From: Allobosea sp. Tri-44
GTDB taxonomy: Bacteria > Pseudomonadota > Alphaproteobacteria > Rhizobiales > Beijerinckiaceae
DNA: 64,000 nucleotides
Reading direction: 5' to 3'
NCBI RefSeq assembly: GCF_004123845.1
Contig: NZ_NBDP01000016.1
Span: 147,101-211,100 of the forward strand
Shown one piece after another: positions 16,935 to 25,955 of the stretch. The notes beneath the pieces were generated by a model. The model saw only the letters and a program-made list of their open reading frames with translations, ran no database searches and had not been told where the DNA came from. The number at the start of each line of letters is the position of its first letter. Position 1 is the first letter of the stretch. A program made the translations under genes and the position numbers.

Positions 16935-18896
16935 ATGAACCAGGAATTCCTCGACTTCTACAATCGCGAACTCCGGCTCTTCACCGAGCATACGAAAGAG
17001 TTTGCCGAGGAATATCCCGGGATCGCCGAACGGCTCGGCGGGCTGGTCGGCGAGCGCATGGACCCGATGGTCGCCGGCCTGCTCGAAGGCGCGGCCTTCC
17101 TCGCCGCGCGGGTGCAACTCAAGCTCAAGCACGAGTTTCCGGAGTTCACCAACAACCTCCTGGAACAGCTCATTCCGAATTACCTGGCGCCGACGCCGTC
17201 GGCGCTTCTCGCCGGAATTGCGCCGATCTACGGCGACCCGGCCCTGCGCGATGGCGTCGAGGTGCCGCGCGGCGCCTACCTGGACGCAACTTATGTCGAG
17301 CGCGATCGACGGGTCGCCTGCCGCTATCGGCTGGGCTCGGCGGTGACGCTGTGGCCGTTCGACGTCGCCTCCGCCGAGTACATCGCGGCGCCGGGGCCGC
17401 TGCAGGCGCTGGGGCTACCAGCCGACGGGCGGGTACTCTCGGGTCTGCGCCTGTCGCTGACGCACCGGGTTGCCGCCGACCCGACGGAGGAGCCGTCGCC
17501 GGAGGAGGCCAAGAAGCAACCGGCGAGCTGGTTCGCCGGCTGCAGGACGCGCGAGCTCACAGTGCATCTGCTCGGCACCGAGGCGGATGCGATCGCACTC
17601 TACGAGCAGATCTTCGGCGACCGCCTCGGGGTCTATTTCCGCTATCTCGACGAGTTCGGCGATCCTGTCGTGCTGTCGGGCGCGGAGTGCTCCGTCGAGC
17701 AGATCGGCTTCGACGAGGACGACGCGCTGCTGCCGGCCGATACGCGGATATTCCGCGGATTCGACCTGCTGCGCGAGCAGTTCTGGTTTCCGCGCAAATT
17801 CCTGGGATTCAAGCTGGCCGGCCTCGACAAGGTGATGTCACGGCTGAAAGCAAAGACGGTCGACGTGATCTTCGTCTTCGACGAGGTCAACACGCGCCTG
17901 CCGGCCGCGGTACAGCGCCAGATGTTCGCACTCTATGCCGCCCCGGCGGTGAACCTGTTCGAGAAGACCACCGACCGCATCCCGGTTCGCAAGAACGAGC
18001 ACGAATACCATGTCGTGCCCGATCGCAGCCGCATGCTCGACTACGAGCCGCATTCGATCCTCGAGGTCTATGCGCACTATACCGGCGGGCGAGACAAGCA
18101 GCCGGTCCACCCGCTCTATTCCTCGCCGGATGGCGCCTCGCCGACGCAGGGCCTGCTCTATACGCACCGACGCTTGCCGCGCCGGCGCTCGACGGCCGAG
18201 CGGCGCGAGGGCAGGGCGTCCGACTATACCGGCACAGAAATCTTCATCTCGCTTTACGAGCCGGCGACGGTCTCCGACGCCGCATCCGTCGCCGAGCTCA
18301 GCGTCCGGGCGCTGTGCTCCAACCGCCACCTCACCGAGCATCTCCCGACCGGCACTGGTGGGGCCGATTTCCGCCTGATCGACAACGTCGTGCTCGACGT
18401 GACCTGTCTCGCCGGGCCGACGCCGCCACGCGAGCCCATCGTCTCGCAGCTCAGGCTTCGCTCCGAGATGGCGAGCACGGGCGTGGTGGCCTGGCGGCTG
18501 ATCAACATGCTCAGCCTCAACCATCTCGGCCTTGTCCAGCGTGGTGCCGGCGAGAACGCCGAGGCGCTGCGCGAGATGCTCTCGCTCTTCGCGGACCTCG
18601 CCGACAGCGCCACGGAACGCCGCATCCGCGGCATCAAGAGCGTCGACAGCCGGCCCGTGATCCGGCGTTTCCCGCAGCGGGCCGGAACGGGTGCTGCCCG
18701 CGGACTCGAGATCACGGTCCTGCTCGACGAGAAGGCCTTCGAGGGCAGTGGCGTCTTCCTGCTCGGTGCGGTGCTCGACCGCTTCTTCGCCGAATACGCG
18801 GCGATGAACCACTTCACCCAGACCGTGATCCGCACGGTTGAGCGCGGTGAGGTGATGCGCGGTCCGCCGCGCGCCGGCACGAGGCGCATCCTGTGA
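16935..18896 (+). CDS. tssF: type VI secretion baseplate subunit TssF
   Basis: TssF is the main wedge protein and pairs with TssG. It is 653 residues, slightly longer than many homologues. The start MNQEFLDFYNRELRLFTEHT, then FAEEYPGIAERLGG, is highly characteristic. FKLAGLDKVMSRLK near residue 300 and ALCSNRHLTEHLPTG near 463 are also conserved. A charged segment (RRLPRRRSTAERREGRASDY near 415) accounts for extra length. The stop overlaps the tssG start in a GTGA, indicating translational coupling. Confidence 0.95.
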   Translation: MNQEFLDFYNRELRLFTEHTKEFAEEYPGIAERLGGLVGERMDPMVAGLLEGAAFLAARVQLKLKHEFPEFTNNLLEQLIPNYLAPTPSALLAGIAPIYGDPALRDGVEVPRGAYLDATYVERDRRVACRYRLGSAVTLWPFDVASAEYIAAPGPLQALGLPADGRVLSGLRLSLTHRVAADPTEEPSPEEAKKQPASWFAGCRTRELTVHLLGTEADAIALYEQIFGDRLGVYFRYLDEFGDPVVLSGAECSVEQIGFDEDDALLPADTRIFRGFDLLREQFWFPRKFLGFKLAGLDKVMSRLKAKTVDVIFVFDEVNTRLPAAVQRQMFALYAAPAVNLFEKTTDRIPVRKNEHEYHVVPDRSRMLDYEPHSILEVYAHYTGGRDKQPVHPLYSSPDGASPTQGLLYTHRRLPRRRSTAERREGRASDYTGTEIFISLYEPATVSDAASVAELSVRALCSNRHLTEHLPTGTGGADFRLIDNVVLDVTCLAGPTPPREPIVSQLRLRSEMASTGVVAWRLINMLSLNHLGLVQRGAGENAEALREMLSLFADLADSATERRIRGIKSVDSRPVIRRFPQRAGTGAARGLEITVLLDEKAFEGSGVFLLGAVLDRFFAEYAAMNHFTQTVIRTVERGEVMRGPPRAGTRRIL

Positions 18897-19981
18897 ACGA
18901 GGCCGCGCCCACGCTACCGGAACCGGCCGCGCTCGATGTGCTGCGCGTCGAGCCGCCTTTCGTCGAGGGGTTGCAGGCCGAGCCCTGGCGCCATGATTTC
19001 TATGCGGTACTGCGCCGGATCGAGCGCAGCTTCCCGGAGCGCGACCGCATCGGCGACGTAGCCGCGAGGCGCGACGAATACGTCGCGCTCGGCGAACAGC
19101 CCTATATGGACTTCCCGGCCTCGACCTTTGCCGAGGTCGATCGCGACCTGCAGGGGCGGCTGCGGCTCTTCGTCAAATTCCTCGGCCTGCTCGGACCGCA
19201 AGGCGCATTGCCGCTGGCGACAACCGAGGAGAGCTATCACTGGCAGCTCGTCCGCGACGACGCCTTCCCGCGCTTCCTCGACATCTTCAACAACCGATTC
19301 CTGCAGCTCTTCTACCGGGCCTGGGCCGATTCCCGGCCGATCGCGCAGCATGACCGGCCTGACAGGGACCGGTTCGTCGCCTATGTTGGCAGCATGGTCG
19401 GGCTGGGCTCGAAGCCGTACCAGAACCGCGATAGCGTTCCCGATCCGGAAAAGCTGGCCCATGCCGGGCTCGCCGGTGCGCAGGCCAAATCAGCCTCGCG
19501 CCTGCGCAGCCTGCTCGCCGGTCTCTTCGACATCGAGGTCGAGGTCGAGCAGTTCGTCGGCATGCGACTGGTCTTCGACCCGGAGGACCGGACCAAGCTC
19601 GGCCGCGGTCAGTGCGCCCTCGGCAGCAATGTCCTGCTCGGCGCCAGTGTCTACAGCGTCGAGGACAAGTTCCGGGTCAAGCTCGTGGCGCGCGATCTCG
19701 AGCAGTTCAATCGCTTCCTGCCGAATGGCGACCGCTGCGAGCCTCTGGCCGATGCGGTGTTCTTCTATCTCGGCGAACAGTTCGAATGGGATGTCGAGCT
19801 CGCTTTGCCTGTCGGGAAGGTACGGCCGATGCAGCTCGGCCGCTTTGGCGCGCTCGGCTGGTCGAGCTGGGTTTCGCCGAACTGGGGCGTGCCGGATGGC
19901 AGCTTGCGCCGCGACGCCCGCTTCCACCCCGCCGAACGCATGCGGCTGAAGCGCAGCCAGCAGACACAGAACCGACGATAA
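18893..19981 (+). CDS. tssG: type VI secretion baseplate subunit TssG
   Basis: TssG completes the TssF2G wedge. The 362-residue protein starts with GTG overlapping the tssF stop. Typical features are PWRHDFYAVLRRIERSFP near residue 32, KFLGLLGPQGALP near 97, FLDIFNNRFLQLFYRAWAD near 127 and RLVFDPEDRTKLG near 226. The family name is DUF1305/VasB. The next gene, clpV, starts 10 bp downstream after a GGAGG ribosome site. Confidence 0.95.
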   Translation: MNEAAPTLPEPAALDVLRVEPPFVEGLQAEPWRHDFYAVLRRIERSFPERDRIGDVAARRDEYVALGEQPYMDFPASTFAEVDRDLQGRLRLFVKFLGLLGPQGALPLATTEESYHWQLVRDDAFPRFLDIFNNRFLQLFYRAWADSRPIAQHDRPDRDRFVAYVGSMVGLGSKPYQNRDSVPDPEKLAHAGLAGAQAKSASRLRSLLAGLFDIEVEVEQFVGMRLVFDPEDRTKLGRGQCALGSNVLLGASVYSVEDKFRVKLVARDLEQFNRFLPNGDRCEPLADAVFFYLGEQFEWDVELALPVGKVRPMQLGRFGALGWSSWVSPNWGVPDGSLRRDARFHPAERMRLKRSQQTQNRR

Positions 19982-19991
19982 GGAGGCAGTC

Positions 19992-22691
19992 ATGGCCGAT
20001 ATCAGTCTCGAAGCCGTCACCGGAAAACTCAACCGCGTCGGCTATGAGGCCTTCATCCAGGCGCTCCGCCAGGCCAAAGGCGCGGGCAACCGCAATGTCG
20101 AGCTGGCCCACTGGCTCGCCCAGATCCTGCAGCGGCGCTCGACCGATATCGGGCTGACCGCGCAGCATTACGGCCTCGACATGGCTCGGCTCGCCACCGA
20201 CATCGGCGGCGTCATCGAGGGCTTCCGCAAGAACGAGACCGAGATGCCGGGCGTTGCCAACAACGTCGTCGACGTGCTCGACCGCGGCTGGCACTACGCC
20301 ACGCTGTTCTTCGGCGAGACCCAGATCAGGACCGGCCACGTCCTGGTCGCAGCGCTGAAATCGCTCGAACTCAAGCGGGCGCTGACCGGAATCTCGAAGG
20401 AGTTCGGCAAGATCCCGGTCGAGGAGCTCGCCGCCGGCCATACCAAGATCTGGAAGGACTCCGAAGAGGAGAACCTGCGACCGATGGACGGCTCGGGGCT
20501 GCGCGCCGCCGGCACGCCCGGCGCCGAGCAGGCCGAAGGCGCCAAGGGCACCACTGCGCTCGACCGCTTCTCGCAGGACCTGACCGAGAAGGCGCGCTCG
20601 GGCACGATGGACCCGATCCTCGGCCGCGACGACGAGATCCGCCAGGTCATCGACGTGCTGATGCGCCGGCGCCAGAACAACCCGATCCTCACCGGCGAGG
20701 CCGGCGTCGGCAAGACGGCGATCGCCGAGGGCTTCGCCCAGCGCATCGTCGCCGGCGACGTGCCGCCGCCGCTGCGCGGGGTCAAGGTCTGCGCGCTCGA
20801 CATCGGCCTGATGCAGGCCGGCGCCTCGATGAAGGGCGAGTTCGAGCAGCGCCTGCGCTCGGTGATCGACGAAGTCCAGTCCTCGCCGACGCCGGTGATC
20901 CTGTTCATCGACGAGGCTCATACCCTGATCGGTGCCGGTGGCCCGGCCGGCACCGGCGACGCCGCCAATCTGCTCAAGCCAGCGCTGGCCCGGGGCACCT
21001 TGCGCACTGTCGCGGCGACGACCTGGTCGGAATACCGCCAGTATTTCGAGAAGGATCCGGCGCTGACCCGGCGCTTCCAGCCGGTGCAGGTCGATGAGCC
21101 GGATGTGCTGCGCTGCTGCACCATGCTGCGTGGCCTGATCGGGCCGATGGAGAAGCACCACAAGGTCCGCATCTCGGATGCTGCGATCGTCGCCGCCGTG
21201 CAGCTCTCCTCGCGTTACATCCCGGCCCGTCAATTGCCCGACAAGGCGGTGAGCCTGCTCGACACCGCCTGCGCCCGCGTCGCCATCAGCCAGACCGCAA
21301 CGCCGGCGGCGATCGAGGATGCCCGTGTCGCGATCTCGGCGCTGGAGAAGGAGAAGGTCGCCCTGATCGCCGACAAGGATCTCGGCGACGCGACCGATGA
21401 GCGCCTCGGCAAGATCGACGAGGAGAGCGCCGAGCTCAAGGCGAAGCTCGAGGCACTCGAAGCCGACTGGGCTTCCGAGCTCGCGCTTGTCGAGGAGATC
21501 ACGCTGCTGCGCGGCAAGCTCGGCGAGAAGGCGGCTGGAGAAGCGCCCGCGGCCGATGGTGAAGCGCCGGCCGAGGCCGCTCCGGCCGAAGCGCCGGTCG
21601 ATCCGGAGGCGACGCGCGCCAGTTTGAAGGACAAGTTTACCACGCTTGGCGCGATCGATCCGGCCAACCGGATGATCTACGCCCATGTCGACGAGCAGTC
21701 GGTCGCCTCGGTCGTCTCCGACTGGACCGGCATTCCGGTCGGCCGCATGGTCAAGGACGAGATCGAGACCGTGCTCAACCTCGCCGCGACGCTGAACAAG
21801 CGCGTGGTCGGGCAGGGGCATGGCATCGGCATGATCGCCAAGCGCATCGAGACCAATCGCGCCAAGCTCGACAATCCGAACAAGCCGATCGGCGTGTTCA
21901 TGCTCTGCGGCCCGTCCGGCGTCGGCAAGACCGAGACGGCGCTGGCGCTGGCGGAGTCGCTCTATGGCGGCGAGCAGAACGTCATCACCATCAATATGAG
22001 CGAGTTCCAGGAGGCGCACACCGTCTCGACGCTGAAGGGCGCGCCTCCCGGCTATGTCGGCTATGGCGAGGGCGGCAGGCTAACCGAGGCGGTGCGCCGC
22101 AAGCCCTATTCGGTCGTGCTGCTCGACGAGGTCGAGAAGGCCCACCCCGACGTGCACGAGCTGTTCTTCCAGGTCTTCGACAAGGGCCAGATGGAGGACG
22201 GCACCGGACGGCGCATCGACTTCAAGAATACGCTGATCATCCTGACCTCGAATGTCGGCACCGACGAGATCATGCGCATGGCCGGTGACGAAAGCAGCCG
22301 TCCCGACGTCGAGGAACTGGCAGTCGCGCTCAGGCCGGCGCTGCTCAAGGTCTTCCCGCCGGCGCTGATCGGGCGCCTGGTGACGATCCCGTATTATCCG
22401 CTCTCTGGCGAGATGCTGGGCGGAATCGTCCGCCTCCAGCTTGGGCGCATCGGCAAGCGCCTGCGCGACAACCACAACGCCGCCTTCGTCTACGATGATG
22501 CCGTGGTCGAGCACATCGTCGCCCAGTGCAACGACCCGGATTCGGGCGGACGCATGATCGACAACATCATCACCAATTCGATGCTGCCGGCGCTCTCGCG
22601 CAGCATCCTCAACCTGCAACTCGAGAAGAAGCCGCTGACGGAGGCGAAGGTCACGGTCGAGGACGGGGCGTTCCACTACGCCTGTAATTGA
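19992..22691 (+). CDS. clpV: type VI secretion ATPase ClpV/TssH
   Basis: ClpV is the AAA+ disaggregase that recycles contracted TssBC sheath. The 899-residue protein has an N-terminal Clp repeat domain (about 1-160). The first AAA module has GEAGVGKTA near 234 and VILFIDEAHTLIGAG near 302. A coiled-coil middle region follows, then a second AAA module with GPSGVGKTE near 640 and VVLLDEVEKAHPD near 707. An Ala/Pro/Glu-rich linker (about 516-540) interrupts the middle region and looks like a local insertion. GGAGG before the ATG supports the start. It ends the T6SS plus arm. Confidence 0.97.
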   Translation: MADISLEAVTGKLNRVGYEAFIQALRQAKGAGNRNVELAHWLAQILQRRSTDIGLTAQHYGLDMARLATDIGGVIEGFRKNETEMPGVANNVVDVLDRGWHYATLFFGETQIRTGHVLVAALKSLELKRALTGISKEFGKIPVEELAAGHTKIWKDSEEENLRPMDGSGLRAAGTPGAEQAEGAKGTTALDRFSQDLTEKARSGTMDPILGRDDEIRQVIDVLMRRRQNNPILTGEAGVGKTAIAEGFAQRIVAGDVPPPLRGVKVCALDIGLMQAGASMKGEFEQRLRSVIDEVQSSPTPVILFIDEAHTLIGAGGPAGTGDAANLLKPALARGTLRTVAATTWSEYRQYFEKDPALTRRFQPVQVDEPDVLRCCTMLRGLIGPMEKHHKVRISDAAIVAAVQLSSRYIPARQLPDKAVSLLDTACARVAISQTATPAAIEDARVAISALEKEKVALIADKDLGDATDERLGKIDEESAELKAKLEALEADWASELALVEEITLLRGKLGEKAAGEAPAADGEAPAEAAPAEAPVDPEATRASLKDKFTTLGAIDPANRMIYAHVDEQSVASVVSDWTGIPVGRMVKDEIETVLNLAATLNKRVVGQGHGIGMIAKRIETNRAKLDNPNKPIGVFMLCGPSGVGKTETALALAESLYGGEQNVITINMSEFQEAHTVSTLKGAPPGYVGYGEGGRLTEAVRRKPYSVVLLDEVEKAHPDVHELFFQVFDKGQMEDGTGRRIDFKNTLIILTSNVGTDEIMRMAGDESSRPDVEELAVALRPALLKVFPPALIGRLVTIPYYPLSGEMLGGIVRLQLGRIGKRLRDNHNAAFVYDDAVVEHIVAQCNDPDSGGRMIDNIITNSMLPALSRSILNLQLEKKPLTEAKVTVEDGAFHYACN

Positions 22692-22704
22692 CGGGCGGCG
22701 CGGT

Positions 22705-22827
22705 GTCATTGCGAGCCCCCGGGTCTTGTCTTCGGCAAGCCCGAGGACAGGTTCCGCGAAGCAATCCAGCAGTGGCAGAGCTCTACGTCTCCCTGGATTG
22801 CTTCGTCGCTTCGCGTTTCGCAATGAC
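22705..22827. repeat. intergenic imperfect inverted repeat
   Basis: Outer arms GTCATTGCGAG (22705-22715) and CGCAATGAC (22819-22827), with inner arms GAAGCAATCCAG (22758-22769) and CTGGATTGCTTC (22793-22804). It resembles the extragenic palindromes scattered through many alphaproteobacterial genomes. It lies between clpV and the M23 peptidase gene. Confidence 0.65.
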
Positions 22828-22914
22828 GGGATGAGGTCGGCGGAGAGACAAGTATCGCTGGCGGGCGCTGTTTGAGCTATACTTGCACGGTGGGATCGGA
22901 ACGGAAACAGAAGC

Positions 22915-24240
22915 GTGCAACCGGTTCGTCTCAAGCGGCGGCCTGACGAGGCTGCTACCTCGACCTCTCTCCAGCCAGAGAGCGAGATACTGCGCCGCCC
23001 GCGCAGCAGTGGCGGGAGGTCTGGATCGGGGCGCGGTGGCCTGTTGCCCTGGTCGCTGGCCATACTCGCGATCGTCGGTGCGGGCGTCACCGGCTATCTC
23101 CTCTACGAAGAGAAAGGTCGCGTCGCTGCGCTCCAGCAGGAGCAGGCGATCCTGCAGAGCACCTATGACGAGAAGCTGAAGGCGCTGCAGCGCCGCCTCG
23201 TCAGCGCCATCGTCGCATCCGGTAGTTCACCCGGCCTGCCGGCGCAGCCGGGCCAGCCGGCCGGGACTGGACGGGCGGGCGATCAACTTGCCGACCTGAT
23301 CACCCGCCAGATCGAACTCGAGGCCCGTCAGGCCTTGCTCGGCGCGCTCACCGGCCAGGCGGTCGGGCCGATCCTGCCGCAGGGCGGCGCGCAGGCGCCG
23401 GGCGGCAATCAGTTCGCCGACGGTCAGAACGTTCTCGACCGCGTCAATCCGGCCGTGCTGGCGCAGCAGCGCCGGCTGGTCTCCGCGACGGTCAAGGCGA
23501 GCGAGACGATGACGCTCGACCAACGCATCATCGTCCTCGGCCAATCGCTTGACCGCGTGCAGAACGGCCAGAGCCAGCAGCTCTCGGGGCTCGGCCGCCA
23601 GCTCGTCGGGCGGGTGCAGGAGGTAAAGGCGGCGCTCGCCGAGGTCGGGCTCGACCCCGCCAAGGTCAAGCTACCGCCTGGCCGTCCCGGCATGGGCGGG
23701 CCGCTGGTACCGATGACGGTGGCGCTGAAGCCCGGCACCTTCGAGCATGCGCTGATGCAGCTGGGCGAGGCGCGGTCCGTCTTCGGCCGCTGGCGTGACC
23801 TGGCGGCGATTGTGCCTTTCCAGCGCCCGCTCGAAGGCGATGACAGCACGACCAGCAATTTTGGCCCGCGCTCCGATCCGTTCACTGGCGGAACGGCGAT
23901 GCATGCCGGCATGGATTTCCGCGGCGAGACCGGAACGCCGGTTCGCGCTCCCGGAGCGGGAAAGGTGCTGCGCGCCGAGGTCGCCGGCGGTTACGGCAAC
24001 CTCATCGAACTCGACCATGGCAACGGCGTCACCACGCGCTACGGCCACCTCTCGGCCTTCGACGTCAAGGAAGGGCAGCTCGTCGCCGCCGGACAGGTGA
24101 TCGGCCGCGTCGGTTCGACGGGACGCTCGACCGGACCGCACCTGCACTATGAGACGCGGCTTGCGGACGAAGCGCGCAATCCGCTGAAATTCATCCAGAT
24201 TGGCGAAAAGCTCGCGGTCGGGCCGAGCGGCTTGCGCTGA
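22915..24240 (+). CDS. membrane-anchored M23 (LytM) family metallopeptidase
   Basis: This 441-residue protein is predicted to cut peptidoglycan cross-links or act as an amidase activator at the cell envelope. It has a basic N-terminus, a single membrane helix at about residues 43-63 (PWSLAILAIVGAGVTGYLLY), and a coiled-coil stretch near 65-100. A long linker leads to a C-terminal LytM domain. The zinc ligands are visible in HAGMDFRGE (about 331) and HLHYE (about 408), so it should be active. It starts with GTG. It follows the T6SS genes, but a repeat separates them; a role with the T6SS is unproven. Confidence 0.9.
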   Translation: MQPVRLKRRPDEAATSTSLQPESEILRRPRSSGGRSGSGRGGLLPWSLAILAIVGAGVTGYLLYEEKGRVAALQQEQAILQSTYDEKLKALQRRLVSAIVASGSSPGLPAQPGQPAGTGRAGDQLADLITRQIELEARQALLGALTGQAVGPILPQGGAQAPGGNQFADGQNVLDRVNPAVLAQQRRLVSATVKASETMTLDQRIIVLGQSLDRVQNGQSQQLSGLGRQLVGRVQEVKAALAEVGLDPAKVKLPPGRPGMGGPLVPMTVALKPGTFEHALMQLGEARSVFGRWRDLAAIVPFQRPLEGDDSTTSNFGPRSDPFTGGTAMHAGMDFRGETGTPVRAPGAGKVLRAEVAGGYGNLIELDHGNGVTTRYGHLSAFDVKEGQLVAAGQVIGRVGSTGRSTGPHLHYETRLADEARNPLKFIQIGEKLAVGPSGLR

Positions 24241-24258
24241 TCCGTTCCGCCTCGGCGT

Positions 24259-24633
24259 CTATGTAACGATCTGCCACGCGCTCCCGGTGTCGTAGAAGAA
24301 GCGCTCTTCGGCGATGCGGTCGCCCTGCCAGCGCTGGAAGGCGAGTTCCTCCAGGCGGCGCGTGACGCCCGATTTGTCGGTGGCGTCAAATATCCAGCGG
24401 ACGACGACATGGTCGCCATCGACGAGCATGGCGACTGGCGGGTGCGTGTGCATCCGCTCGAGCCTGGCGAGCGCGCGCGCCTCATGCGCCATCAACGCCT
24501 CGCGGCCGCGGCGCGGCTCATTGGCGTTCTCCTGCATGGTCGCGTCGTCGGTGTAGAAATCTCGGATGGCGCCGACATGATCGCCGCTGACGACGGCGGC
24601 GACGAAGGCATCAACTCTGGCGCGGTCAGGCAT
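24259..24633 (-). CDS. SnoaL-like/NTF2-fold protein
   Basis: This 124-residue protein has the SnoaL-like NTF2-like fold, judged by VDAFVAAVVSGDHVGAIRDF near the start, then YTDDATMQENANEPRRGREA and a VDGDHVVVRWIFDATD strand pair. The C-terminus FQRWQGDRIAEERFFYDTGS is also typical. Such proteins range from hydrolases or isomerases to binding proteins, so the substrate is unknown. I choose ATG 24633 because GGAG lies at proper spacing; an ATG four codons upstream is possible. It is convergent with the M23 gene. Confidence 0.8.
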   Translation of the reverse strand: MPDRARVDAFVAAVVSGDHVGAIRDFYTDDATMQENANEPRRGREALMAHEARALARLERMHTHPPVAMLVDGDHVVVRWIFDATDKSGVTRRLEELAFQRWQGDRIAEERFFYDTGSAWQIVT

Positions 24634-24699
24634 AGTGATCTCCATCTCGTCAGGTCGAGATGGGGGAGAGTAGCTCCATTCTCAACCGGCCTGTCAGCA

Positions 24700-24891
24700 T
24701 CAGGCCCGGCGCTGGGGCGCTCCGGGCTTGGTTGGGCTTTGGGGTGCAACAGGGTCACTGGCGGGAAATGTACCCTCGAGCGCCTTGTCGAGCTCGTTCT
24801 CGCCCTTGCCGCGGGCCTCTTTCTCGTCCTTACGCTGCTCGCGCTGCTCCTTGCGCAAGCTCTCGACCGCCTGGTTCGCGGAATTCGCCAT
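24700..24891 (-). CDS. small stress-type protein with FPASDP motif
   Basis: This 63-residue protein starts MANSANQAVESLRKEQREQR, a highly charged helix. It ends in ALEGTFPASDPVAPQSPT and a short basic tail. The FPASDP tail is common in small proteobacterial proteins of unknown function that I associate with general stress. AGGGGAAC precedes ATG 24891. An EcfG-type promoter motif lies about 45-70 bp upstream on the same strand, supporting stress induction. There is no signal peptide or membrane helix. Its molecular function is unknown. Confidence 0.7.
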   Translation of the reverse strand: MANSANQAVESLRKEQREQRKDEKEARGKGENELDKALEGTFPASDPVAPQSPTKPGAPQRRA

Positions 24892-24936
24892 GACGTTCCC
24901 CTGTTGCGTCGCAGGGCCCAGCCTGCCTGTCCGCTC

Positions 24937-24962
24937 AACGCAGGTGCCGGAGCGAAAGTTCC
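24937..24962 (-). promoter_or_regulatory. EcfG-type (general stress response) promoter
   Basis: On the minus strand GGAAC is followed after 17 bases by CGTT. This matches the GGAAC-N16/17-CGTT consensus of alphaproteobacterial EcfG sigma factors. It sits at the expected distance upstream of the FPASDP small gene. Confidence 0.6.
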
Positions 24963-25196
24963 TATGGCAAAGGGCAAGCCGCACCGGTGTTCGCCGCGTC
25001 AGTTGGGCAACGCAGGAAGGATCTTCTCCTTCTTCCGCCAAATAAGAAAATTCACGCTACCTGATGTAAATTGATTGGTTGGCGTTCAGGTTATATGTGG
25101 ATTGTTCGATTTACAGAACACCCGAGTGATCGGTTTGGAACGGGAGACGGTGCCGCCGAGGGGCTCGCGCCAGTGTCGTCCGTGTAGAGCAAGCAC

Positions 25197-25955
25197 ATGT
25201 TCGAGTTGCAGGAACAGGCCGGAAACCTCAATGCTGCGTTCGGAACGGCGGATGCCGCCGAACGCCTTGCGGGACTGGTGCGGCAAGTTGCCGGGCGCCT
25301 CGTCTTCACCACCAGCTTTGGCCTCGAGGACCAGGTCGTCACCCACCTGATCGCGACGCAGAATCTGCCGATCGAGATCGTCACGCTCGATACGGGTCGG
25401 CTCTTCGGCGAGGTCCATGCCCTCTGGGCGGACACCGAAGCGCGCTACGGCATCGCGATCACGCCGTTCTATCCGCGGCATGACGCCGTCGAGGCCTTCG
25501 TGCTCGGGCACGGCATCAACGGCTTCTACAACTCGATCGAAGCCCGCAAGGCCTGCTGCAATGTCCGTAAGGTCGAGCCGCTCGGCCGGGCGCTCGCCGG
25601 GGCCGCTGCCTGGATCACCGGCCTGCGGGCTGATCAATCGGCCGCGCGTGGCGGTGTCGCCCTTGCCGAGGTCGACCGGGAGCGCGGCCTGATCAAGGTC
25701 AATCCGCTGCTCGACTGGTCGCGCGACGAGGCGCTGGCCTTCGCTCGCAAGAACGACGTCCCGCTCAACCCGCTGCACGAACAGGGCTTTCTCTCTATCG
25801 GCTGCCAGCCCTGCACCCGCGCCATCCGGCCTGGCGAGCCGGAGCGGGCCGGGCGCTGGTGGTGGGAAGAGGAGGCCGCCAAGGAATGCGGCCTGCATGT
25901 CGGTCCGGACGGCCGGCTGGTGCGGTCCAAGGCGGCCGCGGAGGTTATGGCGTGA
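25197..25955 (+). CDS. cysH: APS reductase, Fe-S type, CysH family
   Basis: CysH reduces activated sulfate to sulfite with thioredoxin. The 252-residue protein has [15 protein letters not shown] near residue 38 and LDTGRLFGE near 64. Four cysteines in KACCNVRK (about 119-126) and GCQPCTR (about 202-208) mark the iron-sulfur form that uses APS rather than PAPS. This agrees with the lack of an APS kinase domain or gene nearby. Its TGA overlaps the cysD start (GTGA). The 155-bp upstream region is AT-rich for this genome and probably carries the operon promoter. Confidence 0.93.
   Translation: MFELQEQAGNLNAAFGTADAAERLAGLVRQVAGRLVFTTSFGLEDQVVTHLIATQNLPIEIVTLDTGRLFGEVHALWADTEARYGIAITPFYPRHDAVEAFVLGHGINGFYNSIEARKACCNVRKVEPLGRALAGAAAWITGLRADQSAARGGVALAEVDRERGLIKVNPLLDWSRDEALAFARKNDVPLNPLHEQGFLSIGCQPCTRAIRPGEPERAGRWWWEEEAAKECGLHVGPDGRLVRSKAAAEVMA

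Noticed and set aside
19707..22019. A 770-codon antisense open frame over tssG and clpV
   Set aside because: It has no recognisable motifs and mirrors the codon bias of the clpV frame, which has all AAA+ motifs.
11777..22691. The sheath and baseplate genes as a prophage or tailocin
   Set aside because: ClpV, TagH, TssA, TssF, TssG and Hcp are T6SS-specific. No portal, terminase, tail fibre, lysis or integrase genes are present.
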